From: Candidatus Fraserbacteria bacterium
Lineage (GTDB): Bacteria > Bipolaricaulota > Bipolaricaulia > RBG-16-55-9 > JAJCYT01
Length of the DNA stretch: 64,000 nt
Assembly: GCA_029262795.1 (NCBI GenBank)
Contig: JAJCYT010000028.1
Span: forward strand, 62,001-126,000
Direction: 5' to 3'
The notes below the pieces were generated by a model. It worked only from the letters and a program-made list of their open reading frames with translations, was not told the DNA's origin and ran no database searches. Positions within the stretch are counted from its first letter, which is position 1, and each line of letters opens with the position of its first letter. Below, in pieces: positions 59,330-64,000 of the stretch. A program made the position numbers and the translations under genes.

Positions 59330-59375
59330 AAGGCGGTGTTGTTTTGAGGGAAATATCAAAATAACACCGCCTTTT
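59330..59375 (+). terminator. Rho-independent terminator of the PKD surface protein gene
   Basis: AAGGCGGTGTTGTTTTGA (59330-59347) pairs with TCAAAATAACACCGCCTT (59356-59373; one G-U) around an eight-base loop, then TT. The T-tract is short but the 18-pair stem is strong. Confidence 0.8.
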
Positions 59376-59520
59376 GCAAATCCTACCAACACTTCTCAAA
59401 TCAATTGGGTTTATTGTTGTTTCTTATCTGAGTGTGTCTTTTGATGCTTTTTATCTAGACTGATTGACTTTATAATCGCAAAACATATTTCTTATTTTTA
59501 GTTGACGATAGGACATGATG

Positions 59521-60516
59521 ATGTCAGAGTTATTAAAGTATTTAGATCCACTAGAAACAGTCAAATGCAATCTTTGCGAATGTGAAGATACAAAAGTTAT
59601 TCATGATCAAGAGCGATTTGATTTGCCAGTCAATACCGTGATTTGTAACAATTGTGGTCTGGTGTACATTAATCCGCGCCCTATCGAAAAGAACTATTAT
59701 AAAATGTATGAAGTCGACTATCGGGTTGCTGTTTCGGGGACTGACGATTGGCTTGAGAATAAATTTCAAGAGCAACGTGGTTACAGCCAACGCAAAGTGA
59801 TTCCCTTTTATTTGAGGCACTATAAAGACTTTAGCGGCAACCTATTGGATGTTGGCTGTTCTTATGGTGGGTTGATGATGCCATTTAAGGAAGAATTTTC
59901 AGATGTCAATCTGTTTGGCATTGAGCCTGTTGTGAATATCGCCGAGCAGGCACAACTTAAAACAGGTGCCAAAATTCATGTCGGCCCTATCGAGACTGCA
60001 GAATTTTCTGAGAAGTTTAACCTAATTATTTTTGCCAGATGTTTAAATCATATGCTCGATCCTATGACCACCATCCAAAAAGCAAGATCTATGTTAGATG
60101 AACAAGGGAAGTTATTGATCATTCTTCACGATGCAATTTCTACCTTGATGTTTCAAGGACTGAGTCAGTTTACCGAAATCACCCACCCTTATATTTTCAG
60201 CCCTGAAACCATTAAAAGTTTACTGGCAAAAGCAGGCTTCAAAATTATTGGGTATGAGGATAAAGCATTTGATCCTTCTCACCTGTCGAAGGAAGATATT
60301 CAAAGTGTGTCTTTTAGAAAGCGCTTTGGGAAAATGTTTATTCTGGCTCAGAAAACAGATCAAACTGAAATCAGTTATCCAGATGCGGACGAGATCTGGG
60401 AGCGCATTCAAACCCATGCACGGTTTTACGCAGATTATAAAGATACAGCTTCAAAAGGACTTTGGCATGAAAAAGTCCGCCACATCTTGAGTGGCTTGAA
60501 AAGTAAATTTAAATAA
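59521..60516 (+). CDS. Zinc-ribbon class I methyltransferase
   Basis: A 331-residue protein. The N-terminal zinc-ribbon has CNLCEC and CNNCGL separated by about 27 residues, followed by VYINPRP, as in sugar C- or O-methyltransferases of the Methyltransf_13/23 type. The SAM-binding loop is NLLDVGCSYGGLMMPF near residue 110, and the acceptor side has FARCLNHMLDP. Three ATGs stand in a row; the third (59521) has AGGA at the best distance. It lies alone between two surface-protein genes, so it may methylate sugars of the surface glycan. Confidence 0.8.
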   Translation: MSELLKYLDPLETVKCNLCECEDTKVIHDQERFDLPVNTVICNNCGLVYINPRPIEKNYYKMYEVDYRVAVSGTDDWLENKFQEQRGYSQRKVIPFYLRHYKDFSGNLLDVGCSYGGLMMPFKEEFSDVNLFGIEPVVNIAEQAQLKTGAKIHVGPIETAEFSEKFNLIIFARCLNHMLDPMTTIQKARSMLDEQGKLLIILHDAISTLMFQGLSQFTEITHPYIFSPETIKSLLAKAGFKIIGYEDKAFDPSHLSKEDIQSVSFRKRFGKMFILAQKTDQTEISYPDADEIWERIQTHARFYADYKDTASKGLWHEKVRHILSGLKSKFK

Positions 60517-60584
60517 CCTCAGTTACTCCAAAGCCGATGTTCCAATCAGCGTAAAATCAAAGCGGCAATGGTTACTTCGATTTA

Positions 60585-63500
60585 CTAACGTAATATGACC
60601 ATCTTCTTGGCTTTGTCATAAATTTGCCTGTCTATACCACCACGAACAGAGACAAGATACAAATAAACCCCATTGGCTAGTAAAGTGCCGTCCTGGTTGA
60701 CAGGCCTCCAGATCAAACTGCTCCCTGGTACAAATCCGCTTTGGTAAACTTGGTGTCCACTTAAATCAAATACTTCAACCTGAATGGCTTCGATGCCACT
60801 ACCTTGTACTGTGAATGTCATCTGGTCACTGACTGTGACAGGATTTGGATGAGCAAATACGGAGTCAACTTTTAAAGGCTCAATGGCTACTTGTTCTATT
60901 TGTGTGTCTTCAAGTTGGCGAGCCTGATCTAACGCAGGAATTTTGTAGGTGCTAACAATCGGGTCACGTTGATCGCCATCACCATTGAGATCTTCCACGG
61001 CCCATTTCTCCCAAAGATAGTAGGAGATGGTGTCATCATAAATATCTGGTTCTGTGCCGTAAACGCCTGTATGGAACACTTCATCTGTATTCATCTGGTA
61101 GTAGCGCACTTCACGTTGTGACGTATAGACGATGCGCTCTCCGTGAATGGCTGGGTAATAGCCTACCTGACCAGTTTCATGCAGCGTGTCTGTGGTCATG
61201 TTGTAATAGCGGATGATAGAATCACTGATGTCACCATCACCATTCAAATCTTGATTGATCCAAGGCTCCAATGTGGTAAACGCAATCACATCTTCATAAA
61301 TCGCTGGCAGGATGCCGGCTACTTTGGTGTTGACCAAGGTGTTGGTTTCCAAATTGTAATAACGGAGCGTGGGATGGAACCCTCTGTGAGCTGTTCGATG
61401 ATAAGCGATGATGTTGCCATAAATAGCAAGACTTTCACCAGGAATGCCTGTATTCACCAAACGGTTTTCTGTGAGATCGTAATAACGAACAGTATCCCCT
61501 GAGATGGCGACTTTGTCTCCAAAGATCGTAGGACGATACCCAATGGCACCAGTGCGTTGCACTTCACCTGTGTTAATATCGTACACGCCAATATGTCCTG
61601 AGCTGTACTGGCTTTCTTCAACAAATACGATAGAGTCTTCATAAATGTCAACATCGCGATGCTTGCCGGAAACGGCTAAGCCAGTGTTGGTGATTTCGCC
61701 TGTTTCCAGGTTTTCGTAACGAAGCACAGTATCCAATGTGTCGCCATCGTGGTTGAGATCTATGCCTAAGGCATTTTCTGGGGTTGGGAACACCATCAAA
61801 TTTTCCCAGATCGGTGGATCCCCACCTGTAATATTTCCACCAACACCAAAGAACTGACCCGATAAATCATTCAGGTTCGGGAAGGTGGTGGCACTTACAG
61901 TGACTGAAATGCAATTTGAAGCCGCCACTTGTGATGACACAGACCGCCACGCAGAACCGTCCCAGAAGAACACCCCTGGCGGATTGGTGGCTGGGCAGAA
62001 TTCGATGACCAATTGGGTCACAGTGGCTGGATTGTCCAAGTGGATATCGAAAAAACCTCGAGACTCAAAAGATGCCTGACCTCCAGGATTACCACTGAAT
62101 CTGGCAGTGGTTACCGTGGCGATAGCACCTGCAGTTTTTGTCATGGTGATCTGATGTATACCATCCGTGTTGGGTTGCAAGGTAAGCGTGCCTGCACCTG
62201 TAAATCGGTTCTCAACAATATTCATTGCGTTGATGCCAGGTTTGTTAAAGAACAAAGTTAAGGTGTCTATGCTGACGCCTGTCAATGAAGGTGTGGCTGT
62301 AACCACCACGGCTTCCGGTGCGGCTGGCGTGGTGAAAATGATATTGCTAGAAATGGTCGATCCGCCAGTACTTGTCAGCGTTTCGCTAAACAAGCTTGAA
62401 TTTAACGTCACTTGTGTGCCTGCAGCCACATCCGCCGGTGAGCCATTTGCACCCAAAAATTCTACCGTCATTTGAATGGCTGCTGTGCCTGCATCTGCAT
62501 CAAAGCTTTGGCTGTTGGATGATAATTTGAGTTGAGTTGCTGGTTGACTCGAAATACCGGATCCACCACTGATGGTGCCACTCACTTTGACATCTTCAAA
62601 GCTTGCACCGACTGTATGCAGTGAGGTATCGACAAACATTGGATAAACAGGACTCAAAGCTGAAGTATGGAAGGTGGACCCGTTCCTCTTATAAAGCACA
62701 CTGCCACCAGAGATTTCAACCCTCAATACATCCCCACCAGTATAGGTGCCACTGGTAAAGACGTTGGAACCCAACTCACGAATGAACAAACGACCGCCAT
62801 CCGCCAAGTAAAGGCCGAAGCGAATGGAGTTTCTGTTTGCATCTGGGTCAGTGTTCGTGAGGCCCAAAATACGATTGGTTTCTGTTTCACCAGAAGCTAC
62901 GCTCATTTCGACATAGCCATCACCTGATGTCAATTCTTGTTGAGAGCGTGCATCGGCATTCCACCCATTGCCGCCAGAGTTCTTGGTTAAATCATTGCCA
63001 GAAGATTGTGTGTTGGTCAGACTCGTCCAAACCACATTTTGTTCAGCAGGCCCAATTTGCCCAAAGTCACCACTCAAAGCAGGCGAGGTGGTACTGGAAG
63101 CCGAAGATTGTGCGGTGGAATCCAAGATAGCAGGGGAGCCGCTTGGCGTGGCTGTGGTGCTGTCTATGGCAACTGTTGCCCCACTTGTGTTTGTGACGGT
63201 AATGGTATAGGTATCTGCTGCGGTCCAGGAGCCATTAACAGTGCCCAAGCTGCTACTAAAGTTGAATAGTTGCGTGGGTGTGCCTGCGGGTTGATTAGTG
63301 GCCTTATCAAAAGTGATGGTCAGTGTATCTCCCACAGAATAGATAACATCACCATCATCAGGATCATCAGCCACAAAGGAAGTGATGACCGGTGCGGCCG
63401 GAGGACCAGCAGGTGTGGTGGCAATTTTGACATCCTCAAAACTGGCACCAACCGTGTTTAAGGAAGTATCGACAAACATTGGATAAACAGGACTCAATGC

Positions 63501-64000
63501 CGAAGTGTGAACGGTAGACCCGTTCTTCTTGTAAAGTACACTGCCGCCAGAGATTTCAACACGAAGTACATCGCCACCGGTGTAAGTGCCAGTGGTAAAG
63601 ACGTTGGAGCCTAACTCACGAATGAATATACGCCCGCCATCCGCCAAGTAAAGGCCGAAGCGAATGGAGTTTCTATTTGCATCTGGGTCAGTGTTCGTGA
63701 GGCCCAAAATACGATTGGTTTCTGTTTCACCAGAAGCTACGCTCATTTCGACATAGCCATCGCCGGAAGCAATCTCCTGTTGAGAACGTGCATCGGCATT
63801 CCACCCACCGCCACCAGAAGATTTAGTGAGATCGTTACCACTGGATTGGGTGTTGGTCAGGCTGATCCAAATCACATCTTCTTCAGCAGGGCCCGTTTGA
63901 CCAAAGTCACCACTCAAAGCAGGTGAAGTGGCAGTTGACTCAGAAGATTGAGCGGTGGAATCTAAAATATCTGTGGTGCCTGCAGGCGTGGTTGTGGTGG
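60585..64000 (-). CDS. Large surface protein with Ig-like, repeated module, propeller and FlgD-like domains (5' end outside window)
   Basis: The frame stays open to base 64000, so the N terminus is missing; the TTG at 63917 lies inside a repeat. Visible 1138 residues, in order: two copies of a unit made of the ~165-residue module (SGDGYVEMSVASGET, YKKNGS) linked by an Ig-like domain (VGDTLTITFDKATNQPAGTP); an Ig-like adhesin part; a domain ending at DLSGQFFGVGG; a run of propeller-type repeats (VRYYDLTENRLVNTG, IRYYNMTTDTLHETG) with DLNGDGD calcium-type loops; and a FlgD-like C-terminal domain (FAHPNPVTV, EVFDLSGHQVYQ, NGVYLYLVSVRGG). Surface-attached; function unknown. Confidence 0.8.
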   Translation of the reverse strand, partial: TTTTPAGTTDILDSTAQSSESTATSPALSGDFGQTGPAEEDVIWISLTNTQSSGNDLTKSSGGGGWNADARSQQEIASGDGYVEMSVASGETETNRILGLTNTDPDANRNSIRFGLYLADGGRIFIRELGSNVFTTGTYTGGDVLRVEISGGSVLYKKNGSTVHTSALSPVYPMFVDTSLNTVGASFEDVKIATTPAGPPAAPVITSFVADDPDDGDVIYSVGDTLTITFDKATNQPAGTPTQLFNFSSSLGTVNGSWTAADTYTITVTNTSGATVAIDSTTATPSGSPAILDSTAQSSASSTTSPALSGDFGQIGPAEQNVVWTSLTNTQSSGNDLTKNSGGNGWNADARSQQELTSGDGYVEMSVASGETETNRILGLTNTDPDANRNSIRFGLYLADGGRLFIRELGSNVFTSGTYTGGDVLRVEISGGSVLYKRNGSTFHTSALSPVYPMFVDTSLHTVGASFEDVKVSGTISGGSGISSQPATQLKLSSNSQSFDADAGTAAIQMTVEFLGANGSPADVAAGTQVTLNSSLFSETLTSTGGSTISSNIIFTTPAAPEAVVVTATPSLTGVSIDTLTLFFNKPGINAMNIVENRFTGAGTLTLQPNTDGIHQITMTKTAGAIATVTTARFSGNPGGQASFESRGFFDIHLDNPATVTQLVIEFCPATNPPGVFFWDGSAWRSVSSQVAASNCISVTVSATTFPNLNDLSGQFFGVGGNITGGDPPIWENLMVFPTPENALGIDLNHDGDTLDTVLRYENLETGEITNTGLAVSGKHRDVDIYEDSIVFVEESQYSSGHIGVYDINTGEVQRTGAIGYRPTIFGDKVAISGDTVRYYDLTENRLVNTGIPGESLAIYGNIIAYHRTAHRGFHPTLRYYNLETNTLVNTKVAGILPAIYEDVIAFTTLEPWINQDLNGDGDISDSIIRYYNMTTDTLHETGQVGYYPAIHGERIVYTSQREVRYYQMNTDEVFHTGVYGTEPDIYDDTISYYLWEKWAVEDLNGDGDQRDPIVSTYKIPALDQARQLEDTQIEQVAIEPLKVDSVFAHPNPVTVSDQMTFTVQGSGIEAIQVEVFDLSGHQVYQSGFVPGSSLIWRPVNQDGTLLANGVYLYLVSVRGGIDRQIYDKAKKMVILR
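62585..63935 (-). repeat. Duplicated ~845-base coding unit
   Basis: The segments 62585-63090 and 63425-63935 are near-identical in long stretches (for example around 62800-62920 and 63640-63760) and are spaced about 840 bases, one module plus its Ig-like linker. This points to recent duplication; more copies may lie outside the window. Confidence 0.85.

Noticed and set aside
1-64000. tRNA, rRNA or CRISPR loci and insertion sequences
   Set aside because: Intergenic stretches were read for T-loop motifs, rRNA-like blocks, short regular repeats and transposase-like frames; none was convincing.

Overview
The window reads as chromosomal DNA of a Gram-negative bacterium. The evidence is a set of housekeeping genes (serC, serA, rpiA, mdh, dinB, thiolase), secreted proteins with Sec signal peptides, a surface-polysaccharide locus and surface proteins with PKD, beta-helix and FlgD-like modules. 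A tungsten-type aldehyde:ferredoxin oxidoreductase and a persulfide-oxidation operon suggest a sulfide-exposed, low-oxygen lifestyle. I cannot name the phylum from sequence alone. GC content looks moderate, apart from one GC-rich insert near 3.5-4.1 kb. There is no rRNA, tRNA, CRISPR array or insertion sequence that I can recognise.

Layout. 1-12 kb: a cut-off MazG-like gene with a coupled zinc-ribbon protein, serine biosynthesis (serC, serA), a site-2 protease, a GC-rich SnoaL-like gene that looks acquired, a coupled rqcH-rhomboid pair, nadM with an HD phosphohydrolase, an M20 dipeptidase, and two back-to-back secreted proteins (thrombospondin type 3/lamin-tail and parallel beta-helix). 12-19.3 kb: a CBS protein coupled to a TetR repressor with a clear operator-in-promoter, the divergent AOR gene, rpiA, a small secreted protein, mdh behind a long structured leader, a TusA-like protein and a coiled-coil/zinc-ribbon membrane pair. 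Several genes here have strong Rho-independent terminators or leader hairpins.

19.4-22.2 kb: a compact sulfide/persulfide operon of two YeeE/YedE half-transporters, a CstB-like persulfide dioxygenase-rhodanese and a CsoR-family regulator. Upstream lies a good sigma70 promoter whose start site overlaps a CsoR-type operator. 22.2-24.9 kb: thiolase and DNA polymerase IV, then a short promoter-terminator unit carrying 14 bases complementary to the 3' end of 16S rRNA but no evident reading frame.

24.9-55.2 kb: 27 genes on the minus strand, mostly overlapping or only a few bases apart, make a complex surface glycan. The striking feature is three complete nonulosonic (sialic/legionaminic-type) acid gene sets: three NeuB synthases, three NeuC epimerases and three NeuA cytidylyltransferases. 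Set 2 looks canonical. Sets 1 and 3 share matching, unusual active-site motifs in both NeuB and NeuC. Around them lie an aldolase, an SDR, a Gfo/Idh dehydrogenase, a D-2-hydroxyacid dehydrogenase, a methyltransferase, two sulfotransferases, a deacetylase, a Vi-antigen-like UDP-sugar dehydrogenase/epimerase pair, GT-B, GT4 and GT-C glycosyltransferases and an MsbA/PglK-type ABC exporter. The likely product is a sulfated, nonulosonate-rich polysaccharide or glycoprotein glycan.

55.5-64 kb: two large surface proteins flank a methyltransferase gene. They differ in overall architecture but share a repeated module of about 165 residues. One has DUF4384-like and six PKD domains; the other has Ig-like and beta-propeller-like repeats and a FlgD-like C-terminal domain, and runs off the window end.
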